A stretch of 64,000 nt of DNA from Aptenodytes patagonicus (GCF_965638725.1 NC_134949.1:9856951-9920950); one strand, 5' to 3'. Counted from the stretch's first letter, positions 24,781 through 37,702 are shown. Notes: generated by a model from the letters alone, not told the origin. Numbers and translations are program-made.

Positions 24781-27503
24781 GGATAGAATCATAGAATCAT
24801 AGAATCATTAAGGTTGGAAAAGGCCTCTAAGATCATCGAGTCCAACCATCGACCCAACACCACCACCCACTAAACCATGTCCCTAAGCGCCTCATCTACT
24901 CGTCTTTTAAATACTTCCAGGGATGGTGACTCAACCACTTCCCTGCGCAGCCTGTGCCAATGTTTCACCACTCTTTCAGTAAAGACATTTTTCCTCACGT
25001 CCAATCTAAACCTCCCCTGGCACAACTTGAGGCCATTTCCTCTCGTCCTATCGCTTGTTACTTGGGAGAAGAGACTTAACACCCACCTCGCTACAACCTC
25101 CTTTCAGGGAGTTGTAGAGAGCGATGAGGTCTCCCCTCAGCCTCCTTTTCTCCAGGCTAAACAACCCCAGTTCCCTCAGCCGCTCCCCATAAGACTTGTT
25201 CTCCAGACCCCTCACCAGCCTCGTTGCCCTTCTCTGGACACGCTCCAGCACCTCAACGTCCTTCTTGTAGTGAGGGGCCCAAAACTGAACACAGTATTCG
25301 AGGTGCGGCCTCACCAGGGCCGAGTACAGGGGCACGATCACTTCCCTACTCCTGCTGGCCACACTATTTCTGATACAGGCCAGGATGCCATTGGCCTTCT
25401 TGGCCGCCTGGGCACACTGCCGGCTCATGTTCAGCCGGCTGTCGACCAACACCCCCAGGTCCTTTTCCGCCAGGCAGCTTTCCAGCCACTCTTCCCCAAG
25501 CCTGTAGCGCTGCATGGGGTTGTTGTCGCCCAAGTGCAGGAGCCGGCACTTGGCCTTGTTGAATCTCATACAGTTGGCCTCAGCCCATCGATCCAGCCTG
25601 TCCAGGTCCCTCTGCAGAGCCTTCCTGCCCTCGAGCAGATCAACACTCCCGCCCAACTTGGTGTCGCCTGCAAACTTACTGAGGGTGCACTCGATCCCCT
25701 CATCCAGATCATTGAGAAAGAGATTGAACAAGACCAGCCCCAAAACTGAGCCCTGGGGAACACCGCTCGTGACCGGCCACCAACTGGATTGAACTCCATT
25801 CACCACAACTCTCTGGGCCCGGCCGTCCAGCCAGTTTTTGACCCAGCGCAGAGTCCACCTGTCTAAGCCGTGAGCCGCCAGCTTCTCTAGGAGAATGCTG
25901 TGGGAGACGGTGTCAAAGGCCTTGCTGAAGTCCAGGCAGACCACATCCACAGCCTTTCCCTCATCCACTAGGTGGGTCACCTGCTCATAGAAGGAGATCA
26001 GGTTGGTCAAGCAGGACCTGCCTCTCATGAACCCGTGCTGGCTGGGCCTGATCCCCTGGTTGTCCCACTCATGCCTTCTGAGCCTCCTCAAGATGAACCG
26101 CTCCATAATCTTCCCCGGCACCGAGGTCAGGCTGACAGGCCTGTAGTTCCCCAGATCCTCCTTCCGGCCCTTCTTGTAGATGGGCGTCACATTGACAAGC
26201 CTCCAGTCGTCCGGGACCTCCCCCGTTAACCAGGACTGCTGATAAATGATGGAGAGTGGCTTGGCGAGCACCTCCGCCAGCTCCCTCAGCACTCTCGGGT
26301 GGATCCCATCCGGCCCCATAGACTTGTGAGCATCCAGGTGGCATAGCAGGTCATTGACTGCTTCCTCTTGGATTATGGGGGGTTCATCCTGCTCGCCGTC
26401 CCTGTCTTCCAGCTCAGGGGGCTGAGTACCCTGAGGATAACTGGTCTGCCTGTTAAAGACTGAGGCAAAGAAGGCATTGAGTACCTCAGCCTTTTCCTCA
26501 TCCTCGGTGACAATGTCCCCCCTCACATCCAATAAAGGATGGAGATTCTCCTTGGCTCTCTTCTTGTCATTAATAGATTTGTAAAAACATTTTTTGTTGT
26601 CTCTAACGACAGCGGCCAGATTGCGTTCTAGCTGGGCTTTTGCCTTTCTCATTTCCTCTCTGCACAACCTAACGAGATCCCTGTACTCTTCTTGAGTCAC
26701 CTGTCCCTTCTTCCACAAGCGGTAAACTCTCCTTTTTTTCCTGAGTCCCAGCAAGAGCTCCCCGTTCAGCCAGGCCGGTCGTCTTCCCCGCCTGTTCTTT
26801 TTACGGCGTACAGGGACAGCCTGCTCCTGTGCCTTTAAGACTTCCTTCTTGAAGAACGTCCAGCCTTCCTGGACCCCTTTGCCCTTCAGGACCGTCTCCC
26901 AAGGGACTCTCTCAACCAGTGTCCTGAACAGGCCAAAGTCCGCCCTCCGGAAGTCCATGTTGCGGTTTTGCTGCCCCCCCTCCTTACTTCACCAAGAATT
27001 GAGAATTCTACCATTTCATGGTGGCTAAGCCCAAGACGGCCTCCGACCACCACATCTCCCACCAGTCCTTCTCTGTTTGTAAGCAGCAGGTCGAGCGAGG
27101 CACCTCCCCTGGTAGGCTCACTTACCAGCTGTGTCAGGAAGTTGTCTTCCACACACTCCAGGAACCTCCTAGACTGCTTCCTCTCTGCCGTCTTGTATTT
27201 CCAGCAGACGTCTGGGAAGTTGAAGTCCCCCACGAGAACAAGGGCTAGCGATTGAGAGACTTCTGCCAGCTGCTTGTAGAACGCTTCATCCGCCCCTTCA
27301 TCCTGGTTGGGTGGTCTATAACAGACTCCCAGCAGGATATCTGCCTTGTTGGCCTTCCCCCTCATCCTTACCCATAAACACTCAACCGTATCATCATCAC
27401 AGTCGTTGAGGTCTAGACAATCGAAACACTCCCTAACATACACGGCCACCCCACCGCCTCTCCTTCCTCGCCTGTCCCTTCTGAAGAGTCTATAGCCATC
27501 CAT
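24781..27503 (-). mobile_element. CR1 LINE, 2.7 kb, endonuclease to 3' end (copy F)
   Basis: The longest CR1 here. On the minus strand it begins inside the apurinic-like endonuclease domain ('DGYRLFRRDRRGRRGGGVAV', later 'LVGDFNFPDVCW' and 'LSHHEMVEF'), then runs through the linker, the RT domain ('[13 protein letters not shown]', '[13 protein letters not shown]', '[14 protein letters not shown]', '[12 protein letters not shown]', '[11 protein letters not shown]') and the C-terminal region to EALRDMV, and ends in the GATTCTATGATTCTAT tail at the left edge. It is dead: a one-base frameshift near 26958 separates the endonuclease frame from the RT frame, a second lies near 25080, and the catalytic FADD has become FAGD (codon 25666-25668). 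The N-terminal endonuclease and ORF1 are missing. The RT stretch of 636 codons (26958-25048) is otherwise uninterrupted, so it is young. Confidence 0.95.
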
Positions 27504-28108
27504 TGCAGGATGGGGAATGGGGGATTGTGGCCAGTCCATAACAGCTCCTCTCTGCCGCTCTTTCCTCCTCACACTTTTCCCCTGCTCCAGCATGTGTGCT
27601 CTCCACAGGCTGCTGTCCTTCAGGAAGAACTTGCTCCAGTGTGGGAGCAGGTATGACAGCACCAGCTGCAGTTCCTGTCAGGAGCCTGCTCTGGTATAGG
27701 TCCTTCTCACGGGCCGCAGTACCTCCAGGGAATATTCACCAGCCCTCCATGGGCTGCAGTGTGGAGATCTGCTCTGGCGTGGTCCTCTCCATGGGCTGCA
27801 GGGAATACCCGCTGTGGTGCCCGGAGTGCCTCCTTCCCTTCCTCCTTCTCTGATCTTGGTGTCCCCTCTTCCATTTCTCACTTTTTCTGTTCGCTCCTCC
27901 TCTGCGTGTGTGGTGTTTTCTGCCTTTTATTAAGCACGTTTTCCCCGAGGCACCACCATCGTGGCCGAGGGGCTCAGCCATGCCCTGCGGTGGGTCCGTT
28001 GGAGCCGGCCGGAACCGGCTGTGTCCGGCACGGGGCAGCCCCGGCCTCTCCTCACAGGGGCCACCCTGCAGCCCCGCTGCCAATGCCTGGGCACGGACAC
28101 CCGATACA
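27504..28108 (-). mobile_element. LTR 5' part, split by CR1 copy F
   Basis: On the minus strand the piece starts TGTATCGGGTGTCC, then reads 'CCGGACACAGCCGGTTCC.GCCGGCTCCAA' as in the start of the LTR at 14342. A TTAATAAAAGG TATA-like motif and tandem 'ctgcagcccatgg' units follow, up to 'cccccattccccatcctgca', where CR1 copy F enters. The open frame at 27662-26886 (258 codons, minus) is a chance fusion of this LTR with the CR1 endonuclease frame, not a gene. No clear target duplication of the LTR itself is visible. Confidence 0.8.
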
Positions 28109-28631
28109 AATATGTATGACATTAAAAGGCAATTAAGCAATTCCTTTAAAAAAGATTATTTAATGAAAATAAGGGTCAATAAGGTGCTGGAGGAGAAGCT
28201 GACATTTTAGAATTGATAGAAATAGTCTGAAAAGTGTACAGTGATAATACAGCTATGAATGTGATTTACTCAAGTGTCACAATAAACTTGATAGTAAGAG
28301 AATTCAGTATTTTCTGTTTTGACTTGCTCTCTTTTATGTTTTAATGGACAGATGTGTTAATTTTGAAGTTAAATTTCTTGGACACAAGTTGCACAGAATG
28401 TATGGAGATTCTGATCCACTTTTGGTAACACAAAGTCTTCAGGACTTTGAAGATACTGGATAGGTTGTATTTGCAAATTTAACATGATTTCTGAATGGCA
28501 AGTTTCTACTGTGCATATACAATAGAAGCTGAAGTGAGATTTTTAAACAAAAGTTCTGAGCTGAAGACGGAAACTTATTTTTGCTGTTCTTGATTTCATA
28601 GTTGTTGTTTTTTTTCCCCCACTTGTCTTAG
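28109..28631. other. non-genic spacer
   Basis: AT-rich. It ends in a pyrimidine-rich tract and 'cttgtcttag', which resembles a 3' splice site for the relic that follows. Confidence 0.5.
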
Positions 28632-29230
28632 TGGTCTGTTACAGCCATTGCAGTGAAGATACAGATCTGAAGAAAATTGCTTTGACTCTGCAAAGTGTGA
28701 GAGACTTGATAGCTAACCGCAACGAATCTGAACATGTCAAGGTGGCAGCCATTTCCCTTGCACTGAACTGTAGTATTGATCCAGACTTGAGTCCAGGAAA
28801 ATGCATAAAAACACTTCAGCAAACTCCAGAGACAGGAAACCAGCAGATCCTGAAAACCAATTTGAAGTTACTAGTTTCAACATAAGTAACTGGCCAAGAG
28901 ACTGTTGGGGTGAAAACATGTCACCTAAAGTTTCAGCTTTCCAATCCAAAGTTGATAGCTTCAGTCAATGGAGACAACTAATCAATTATCTGGCTTGTAT
29001 AATGATGGACTATCAGAAACTTTCTTCGAACTATTACTCAGCTGCTGAACCGTGTTAAAATGTGGCATTGCTAATGAATGCAGTGTGAATGATTTGGAAG
29101 AGCTGTTGCTCGCAGAGAGCAAGGACATCTCCCTTGCCCAATGTACATAAGTTTTAGCATTATTTATTTTGGATGTGGCTGTGAAATACATTGAAAGGTG
29201 ACTATCAATCAGAGTTAAAGCAAAACAAAA
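28632..29230 (+). pseudogene. coding-like relic, unidentified family
   Basis: A stretch with coding character in three successive frames. The first is open at 28632-28885 (84 codons, 'DLKKIALTLQSVRDLI', 'SIDPDLSPGKCI') and ends in TAA. A second overlaps it, 28801-29058. A third, 29061-29150, reads 'CGIANECSVNDLEELLLAE' and 'SKDISLAQCT' before TAA. The left edge follows a pyrimidine-rich AG (28630-28631) and the right edge precedes GTAAGT (29231-29236), so it could be one decayed exon of a host gene, or part of a retrocopy that lacks visible hallmarks. The composition is peptide-like (amphipathic Leu/Glu/Lys, spaced Cys), unlike the surrounding low-complexity frames. I do not recognise the family. 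It may also be chance. Confidence 0.35.
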
Positions 29231-29971
29231 GTAAGTATCTTTACATTGTAGTAGTCTGAGATAAGCTTCAACTATGTGAATATGTGATCAGGGAAAATAC
29301 TATAACTTTTTATAGGAGTTTTCACAATATTTAAATGCTTTTTATATATTAATGGATAATTTGCTTGCACATGTGTGTAATGCGAGTATTTGTTTTCTAT
29401 AGGTGTACATATATATGGGTATATCTGGGCATAATCTAAAGCAGGGTCAGTCTTTAAAGGTATTTCTGCAATAGGATATCTGTCTCTGAAGGATTAGGTA
29501 CTGGTCATGCAGACAGTTTTGTGTCACAGTGGAAACAGAAACCGCCTCATTTGAATCTCAGCTTCGGAACTGTCATTCCAGCACTATCTGTTTTTCTGTC
29601 TATAGGAGCTTCTTAAGACCTATTTAGAATATGTAATACCTATTATGGATTTGTATGAGGGCAGCTGGTAGAAATAAAAGAACAACTGTCACACTAAATT
29701 TCGTTCCACTTGAAATGTGACATAACAAATGCACCGACCAAACTGTGCATGCGAAAACACACTGAATAACCCCACCCAAATGCTACAGTTACAGTAAAGA
29801 AAAAAAAAAATCTGAACTCCTCGTAGGCATTCGCACAATCAGCACAGTAATTTTAATCTATAATCCTCATGTGATGTAATTTGCTTTGGTCTATCAGAAG
29901 TAATCATGCCAGGTCAGCTTAATCCAGCTATGGTTTGGGTTTGTTCTTTTGAATTCTACTAACTGAGAATT

Positions 29972-29995
29972 GGGGGGGGGGGGGGGGGGGGGGGG
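29972..29995. repeat. poly-G tract (24 G)
   Basis: An uninterrupted run of 24 G. Such runs can fold as G-quadruplexes and are hard to sequence, so the exact length is uncertain. Confidence 0.85.
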
Positions 29996-32325
29996 AAGTA
30001 GGTAAAAAATATTAGACTGTGAATATTAAAAAGATTTCCCCCTACAATGAATTTAAGAGTTTGCAGAAGTTGGCGAATAATTTGGGGAAGTTATTGTGAA
30101 GAAAACAAACATATTTTGCTAGTTGTAGAGCTGTTAAAACTTTTATATATATACGACACTGATAGAAACAGTCCACACAAATATATTGCTAACTAAATGA
30201 GAAATCCCACCTCCTCCCCCAGCTCATTCCCTTAGCTTGCTTGAGGAACGGTGGTTATCAGTTGTAAGAGAGCGTTAGACAACAGCTCAGACAGGAAAGG
30301 TAAGCGTGCACTGGCAGCTGTCCAGAGTTGGGTTTCTGTGTGTGAGAATAGGGCACGTGGCAAAAGGTTTTTGGATCAGGGCCAGCTATGTTCTAAACCT
30401 TTTTTGTTTCCATGCTGCCTGTAACTGCATTAAGTATGTTACTGATAGTTCTCTAAATTAAAAAGGATTGTTTGAAACATTACATAATAAAATAGTCAAG
30501 GACACAATCAAAGGTATAACACTATGGCGTATTCCTGCCCTGAAAATAATGGTTTCCGTTGTAAAATATATCTTGAATAGGCTAAAGCTTATATAAGACA
30601 GTTACGTTATCAAACAGTATGTGGAATCAAATTAGTGTCCTGCTACATTGAGTTGGAATCACTGATTTTGCAATCTGTGTTTAGTATTAAGAGCTAGACA
30701 AAGTGCTCAGTTGTGCCAGGGAGGATATGAAGAGATTAGAGAGACCAATATATCACAGGCTAACCTCTTTGCTCTGGACATTCACAGGGACACAGACAAT
30801 TCTCATTCTACTGCTACCTGGAGCCGCTAGATATGAAGACAAAAAAATCAAGATTTCAAGGAAAGCTGAAGTTTAAGGTAAGCAATTCTTTTATTAGTTA
30901 TAATTTTTCATGTTGAGCACCTTTTCCATATTGAATTGTGAATGTAAGTAACATTTATAATTAAAAAAAAAAAAAAAAGAAAAAGAAAAAGAATCTCAGG
31001 AGCTGAACAGTTACTAGGAGCAACTAATTCACTTTTTGTTTTAAATTTCTTTAGTGGAATTCCTAAGTGATAGTACTTTTGATCCCAACTTTATTTAAAT
31101 TATGGTAAGAAAGATACTTCTAGCAAAGAGGTGAAATTTAGTGTATTATGAGGAATTGCTTATTCCTTGAAAAATATCAGAAGTCTGTACGTATACATAA
31201 AAATCACATGCTAGAAAACAGATAAGCAACACAAATACTTATCTTCATAGCAGCATATAATACATTAAAAAGCATTGTAGTCTTATATAACATAATCTCT
31301 ATAATTCATTGTTTTATAAAATAGGTAAATAGTAGATAATAAGTTATAATTAAACACTGCTTGTATGGCTTTTTTGCTTATCCCAATGGGAGATATTATC
31401 ATTACTTCCTTAGTATTTTCAAAATGTAGACTAAATTTTTAGGGTTATGCTAAAATTTCTATTTCTTGTGTGAGCTACCTTTTTCTGTCTGTGTTCTCTA
31501 ACTGGGATCGGCAGTTCTGTGGGGGGTTTTAGAGCATCACGAATACTAGCTATACACAAACAGTTAAAATGTAACTTCACACTATAGAGAGAGTGATGTT
31601 TCTTGGAGGTGTTCATGAACAGTGAAATAATTGTCTTTTAAATTTTTACTTGAGAAAGGGGAAAGAGAAAGAAGGAGCAATTATCAGGATGAACAAAGAT
31701 GGGAGTAAAAACTGAAGAAAAATAACCACTTCAACCCTATTATTGCAGTCTTAACTGTTGTGTAATATTCTCTGTAAGCGTAAATAGAAGGGTGCTATCT
31801 AATTAGTCGTATTGCTAAATGCTACTGTTTTGCATTGCTGAAGTTTCATGTACTTAGGAAAAATGGCCTTAAAAATACTGTCAAGTAAGGTGTTTTGATC
31901 TTTTGGGAAGTTTTGTGAGCCTCACTGCTGAAGATATTTACTAACTCCAGAAATTTCTAGGATCTTGAAATATCTGGTGAAGGAGTACTTCATTTGCCAT
32001 TTATTGTATCAATTAAGTAGTAAATTTGTACCACAAATTCAGATTTGATGAAGTTTTATTAAAGGCAGCAAGCCTTAGACTACTTATAATTAATTTACAG
32101 AAAATTTTCTTAAATGCAAATACAAAATGAGAGTTCTTAAATAGAAATCAATAGAAGCTGAGTGACAAGAGTAGGAGTTTGGAATTGAACTGGCCTTTGA
32201 AACTCTTATTTTAATGTTATATACAAGCCTGTTGACCCTGTAAGGGAGATTTTATGCTTATGCCTACAATGTTTTGGCCAAGAATACTAATTTTTAGTTA
32301 TTGCTTTCTGTGTACAAATCCCTTT

Positions 32326-32340
32326 CCCCCCCCCCCCCCC
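32326..32340. repeat. poly-C tract (15 C)
   Basis: An uninterrupted C run next to a T-rich stretch; the G run lies on the opposite strand. Confidence 0.85.
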
Positions 32341-34109
32341 TTCTTTTTTTCTCCTCAAGCTTCCTATGGTTTTCCTTGGTGCCTATAGGAAATTTGAGAA
32401 TGAGAATAGATAACTGCTCACTTGATGTCCTAGGCAGTTTAGGGCAAAAATGCAAAAAATAAGGCAAGGTGGTAGTCCTCTTGTATTTGTGTGATCCCCA
32501 TGGTAGCAGAAAACATTTCTATCATCAGCTGACTGATTCAGCACATTCATAGCTTTACCAAAGGCAAGTGAGTGAGTCAGGAACTTCTGTGGAGGAGTTA
32601 GGGAGGGACTTAGCTGGGAAGGGATTTGAAAAAGTAAAATAAAATTTAAAAATGTAGCTAGTCCTTAGGGAAGCACTGAGTCAGGATCATGGAAACCTAA
32701 GAAGATACAGAAATAGCTGTAAGTTCAAACCTGAGACTACTGGCAGTTGTTAAAGCTTGGTCTCTTAAGAGTTTTGATTTGCTGCTCTGGAGTTGTTTCT
32801 GGAAGGAGATATCTTTAACGAATATGGAATCTTGGATGTGTTGTAGATTTCCTTAATCTTATTTTATTTTGTGAATTTTTAGGTCTGGGGTGCATAGTTA
32901 ATAGCAAACATGGCTGTACTAAAATTTGTCTATGAAATCTCGGTATCTAAATGAAACTGGAAGAGAGTTACCTCTTTAACACAGAGGAAAACCATTAATT
33001 TTATAGGGCTCTTCTTCCATTATGTTTTTGCTGCAGGCAAACTCAGAAAGTATCCTACTGGAAGGCCTAAAAAGCATCTAGACCATATTTTAAAAAGACA
33101 AATCTTAGATTTAAAAATCACTTTTCTAGGTCAACAGGAAGAATGTGAAGGAAAGGAAAGAACATCAGTTTATTTAGCATAGACCCTGTAGGTGAATATT
33201 TTCTCTAAATCTTTGCGTAAATCCATTATTTTCGTGATAAAATGTTTTAGTCTTCCCTACAATCAGAAGACTGTCAAAGATGCTGTGGTAATGGGCAGAA
33301 TACAGAGAACTCAGTAAGGTCATACCCCACCTCTCCCACCAGAACCTGGGGGGAATGCTCTGCTACTCTTTGATTCTCTTCTTTCTGTGGTTTCTGAGTT
33401 ATAGCTGATTATTTTTACTTGTATTTTTGTAAATGTAGTACGGGTGTTAGGGGAGTTACAGATAGACAGAATGATGACTTGTAGATACTCCAGGGCAGGG
33501 GAGGAGGAGGGATGAGATGAAAGGGGGCAGAGGATCTGTGTGGGAGGGAATATTTGCTTGTTTTAGCTGAAATTGTAGATTCATCTGCCTTCATATCTTC
33601 AGAACTTCTTTGTGTGAATTAGTCCAAAAGACTTTAGGAACTGTTAAGAAACTTCACTAAATCTGCTACAACTCTAAGCATCTCTGTGCTATATGAGTGA
33701 GTTCTGTTAAAGTGGAAATTCTGTTCCAGCTGGTGAGAGCTGATCTGAGAGGCTAGAATCAGTGGATGCAATAGAAAAAATAGTTAAGCCCAAATAGGTG
33801 ACATTTATTTTAAACTGGATTAGTTTATAGTAGTAATTTAAAACTGTTTATGAATTAGTTATGTTTTCAGCTAGATACTCTTGTTTACGTAACAGTCAGG
33901 CTGGTAAGAGAAATGAGATGGCTATTTTTATTCATAGTGTGTTTGCTGCTGTTCTATAGTCCAATCTCTGAAGTGACTGTATTTTTTTGTTGTTACTGCT
34001 TTGGGAAACCCTGTAGCTGAATTAGATCATAGGCACGCTTGTGATTTTGGTGCTATATTATTGTGAAACATCAAGTTCTTTTAATGGTATTCCACTGGAC
34101 TACTGGAAC

Positions 34110-34263
34110 ACAGAGGAGTCTCCATCCTTGAAGGAATTCAAAAGCCGTCTGGACACGGTCCTGAGCAACCGGCTCTAGGTGGCCCTGCTTGAGCAGGGGA
34201 GTTGGACAAGATGGTCCAGAGGTCCCTTCCAACCTCAGCCAGCCTGTTGTTCCATGATTCTGC
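34110..34263 (+). mobile_element. CR1 LINE 3' fragment, old (copy G)
   Basis: + strand CR1 3' end: 'gagtctccatccttgaaggaattcaaaagccgtctggacacggtcctgagcaacc' region (end of ORF2), then 'ttggacaagatggtccagaggtcccttccaacctcagcc', with a degenerate TTCCATGATTCTG tail. Diverged and short. Confidence 0.88.
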
Positions 34264-37214
34264 AAACGTTCCAACAAATCTGTAAAAGTATGCTTCTGCC
34301 ACCTGGTCCATGAATGGCTCGATCATTTTTCAGAAGTAGTATTTGAAACAGTTCACATAGTCCTTTCCCTCCATGCCTCAAGCTGTTACAAAGACTTTTC
34401 TGTGAAGCTTAGAATGTGTTCTTGATCTTAACTGCAGGTGTTATTTGCACTGGATGTATCAGCCAGGGGCTTGTACTGTAAGGAAAGAGAGCACTTATAA
34501 GAAAGGCTTGTAAACTTTACCTTTCAAGAAGACACTTAAACAGATTCAGCTGAAGGCAAGGGGACATCTAAATTTTAAGCAAGCTGGCTGTCTGGCTTCC
34601 CATTTAGTTAATGGAAGCTTACACCAAGCTGATTAACTTTCTGAGGTATATACAGCTCCCTTGAGTCATGTGCCCACAGGTAGGTATGTAATGCCTTACA
34701 GGAGGGCTGGCAGATATGACTGAGAATGTGTAAAAGAAATTTTACATCTTGTAAAAGATCTGTCTCTTTGCATTGGCAGCTGAAGTATAAGTAGCATATA
34801 ACATTTTTATGCAACAGAATCCCATCTGTTGTTCACCTGACTCCCCCTTTACATTTTATGGACTGGCTCTCCTCCAACTACAATGGGAGTCTGAACACTT
34901 TGCTCGCATGTAGAGTCTGTATGTAGGTACTTAAATGTAGGCACCCTAATTTAGTTAACTCCTATCCTAGAATCGAATTGCTTAGTGGAAAAATGCTGAT
35001 AAGGACTCTTGATAATCTGAATGCTTATTTATAGAGAGCAAAAACTGTTAAGAGAAGTGGACTTCAGGACCCAAGAGAGTTTTCCTCCCAGTCCACTAGA
35101 GCTAAAGCTGCTGTGGTTTCCTGTTTGAAGTCCACCCAGTAGCGAGGCCAAGCATGTGTCATCAGTACATACACACACACACTCTCAATTACTGCCTTAG
35201 TACAGACATGGTCAACAGATGAACACAGACAGAAAGATAGTGCCTTTATATGTGCTGCATCCACATAACCAGTGCTCATATAAACATGAAGGAAAGGCTT
35301 GATCCTGTTCTTACTTGCCAGATAATGAGATTTAAAGATCTCTAGCATATCACACAAGCACCCTCACACATACGCTCTCACACAAGTCTCTCATAGCTGG
35401 TCCAGATGTATAGACAGTCCAGCATCCAACCTTGGGACCTTCTGTTCTACTTGACAGTGAGCCCATCTTGATGTTAGCTATTGTCTTGCACACAAAATAG
35501 TGCACTCACAAAGGAAAATAGACAGGAATACAGTATAGTAAGATGATATCTCAGATTGCGGTGATGAGGCACAGGGTTTGGCCAGACAAAAGTACTGACT
35601 GGCAGCCTGCTTCCATGCAACTAGCCACATTTTCATTCCCCCTCCTTTCCGTTTTCCTATGTTTTTGTTCCCCTTCAATCCTGATCCTTCCCTTTCCCTG
35701 CTGTTGATCCTTTCCTTAAACATCCCATAACATTTTGCATGTTGCCACAGTCCACCTCAAATATTCCATACTAAGTTTGTTTTTTCTCATCACACTCATG
35801 ATAATCTTGTCTTCATTCTTATAAATTACAAAGTTCTGGTTAAACCTCTTCAAGATTATGTTTGAGTGGTTCCTTCAATCGCTCATCCATCAGTGATCTT
35901 AAGAGTTCTGGGCTCCCCTAATGTCTCCATTGCCTACTGCTCATTAGAGTTTTTGTATTGGCGTGTTCAGTTTATGACTTTTCCTACTTTTTGTCATTGT
36001 CTTTTATGCTGAATAATGTTAACCAAAAATCCTTACAACCAGATGCCCTTGCATTTCAGGTGTCCTTAAAAAAACCCTAGGAATGGAAAAGATCTACTTG
36101 AAAAATGTTAACTGTCTTTTAAGGTCAGAAGTAGACACTTACCATTACAGTAGAGAAATTAAGAAAAAAAAAAACCTTCATTAAGAAAGAAACCAACTAC
36201 CTCTTTCTCTTCATCAGATTAATTTTAATTTGTAATTCAATCAGTTTATGCATTGGGATATATGATATAGCACTATGTATAACAGTGGAAAGCAAGAGTT
36301 TGCATTCCAGAATGAAGGCACGTCTACACTAACTCACTAGGACTTAGTGAAAATGTCTATGAGTTAGCAGTTTTGACTAGCTGATGAGCTAAGAATAAAC
36401 AGCTAGTGACTTCTTTGTGCCAGCAGATTTATATAGTTTTCTTACCTAAATTAATTCCCATGTGTATATTACGCAGCGTAGAATTAATTTGTGAATTTGT
36501 GAATTGTGAATCACAGAAAATTGTGCGATACTTTTATGGACCTCACCACTAGAACATTTGAGTTTTTAAAACCTTAAAACCGTAAATTACCACTGCTGTT
36601 AGAGTAAGAAGTGTCACTGTCCCCATAGAACAGATAAGCAAGCCTCCTACACAAAGGTATGCAGTCATTAACTTCTAGTGGCTACGTACAGGTTTTGCCA
36701 AGGTATAACAAAGTCTCTTTAACAGCAGAAGGTCTTGGTTTCCTAAGCCGTGGGCCATCTTTTAGGTTTAGCAACTTGGTGATGAAAAAGGGACTGCTAC
36801 ACTGCCTGATACAAGCCACTGCAACATGCTTACTTACCTAAAGAAAGTAGTACTGTAAGAGAGTTAGAAAAGTGTACTGAGTATAGTAAACATGGGTTTG
36901 TGGAATATACTGAATTCCCCAGTAGTTTATTTCATTATAATAAAAATCACTTTGACACATAGTCAACAAATTATAAAAATGTTGTTTTCTTTTGTGAAGT
37001 CACTAGATATTTAATATAAGAAGTTCTCTTTCTGAAATGGAGATTTATACCATGTGCAAATGTATTGCTGCACAAGTTGTAAAATTCTAATGAAAGCTGC
37101 ACAAAGCAGTGATAAGTATTGTATAACCAATGGTATTTTATAAAGTACTGGATACTATGCAGTAGTATGATGTCCTGTGTGCTATTAGAACTATGATAAA
37201 TGAGAGAAAGGTAT
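34264..37214. other. non-genic stretch
   Basis: No supportable gene or recognised repeat. Open frames of 60-97 codons on either strand lack motifs. Confidence 0.5.
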
Positions 37215-37702
37215 TGTGCTCTTTATGTACTCCACTGCATGCTCATCCACATGGGCACCAATGACACTGCCAAGGAAGGAGACCCTGAGGCTAGCAAGAG
37301 TGACTAGAGGACTCTGGAGGCAAGGGTGAACAGGATGGGAGTCTGGGTTTTATTCTCAATCCTGCTGGTGAAGAGGAAAGGCTTGGGTAGGAGTAGATGC
37401 AGATTTCATGAGATCACAGGAATGTCTGAGATTTAGTGGGGTCACTCACATGCCTGCTGTGCTGAGATGGATGGAAAGAAAGTCTTTAAGAAAGACAGGT
37501 AGAGGTGAAGAGAAAGGGGATTGCTGCCAATGTAAAGGAGCAGCTTGAATGTGTGAAGATCTTCTGTGGTATGGGCAACAGTGTAGTTGAGGGCTTGCAG
37601 GTCAGGATCAGAAGAGAGGCCAGTAAGCATGACATTGTGGCGGGAGTGTGTTACAGACCCTCTGAATCTGGGTGAAGAAGTGGACAGCCTTCCTTAAACA
37701 AT
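37215..37702 (+). mobile_element. old CR1 LINE, 5' part (ORF1 esterase to endonuclease)
   Basis: + strand remains of an old, unusually long CR1. The codons 'catgggcaccaatgacactgcc' read HMGTNDTA, the GTND signature of the SGNH-type esterase domain found in ORF1 of CR1 elements. Further on 'ggagtgtgttacagaccctctgaatct' reads GVCYRPSES, the endonuclease core. Stops and frameshifts are frequent and the part between the two motifs is shortened. The element is interrupted at about 37703 by a young CR1 and resumes at 38488. Confidence 0.75.

Larger units (their letters stand above)
29231..34109. other. long non-genic stretch
   Basis: AT-rich, with no gene that I can support. It contains a 24-base G run, a 15-base C run and an A/AG-rich tract near 30961-30992. 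Confidence 0.5.

Noticed and set aside
24877..25749. 290-codon + strand frame, and equivalent frames at 2945-3733, 37694-38212 and 42599-43393
   Set aside because: They recur in every CR1 copy opposite ORF2 and are antisense shadows of the RT frame.
26886..27662. 258-codon minus frame that looks like an N-terminally extended endonuclease protein
   Set aside because: The first part is LTR sequence, the rest CR1 endonuclease; the junction is the CR1 insertion point with its duplication, so it is a chance fusion.
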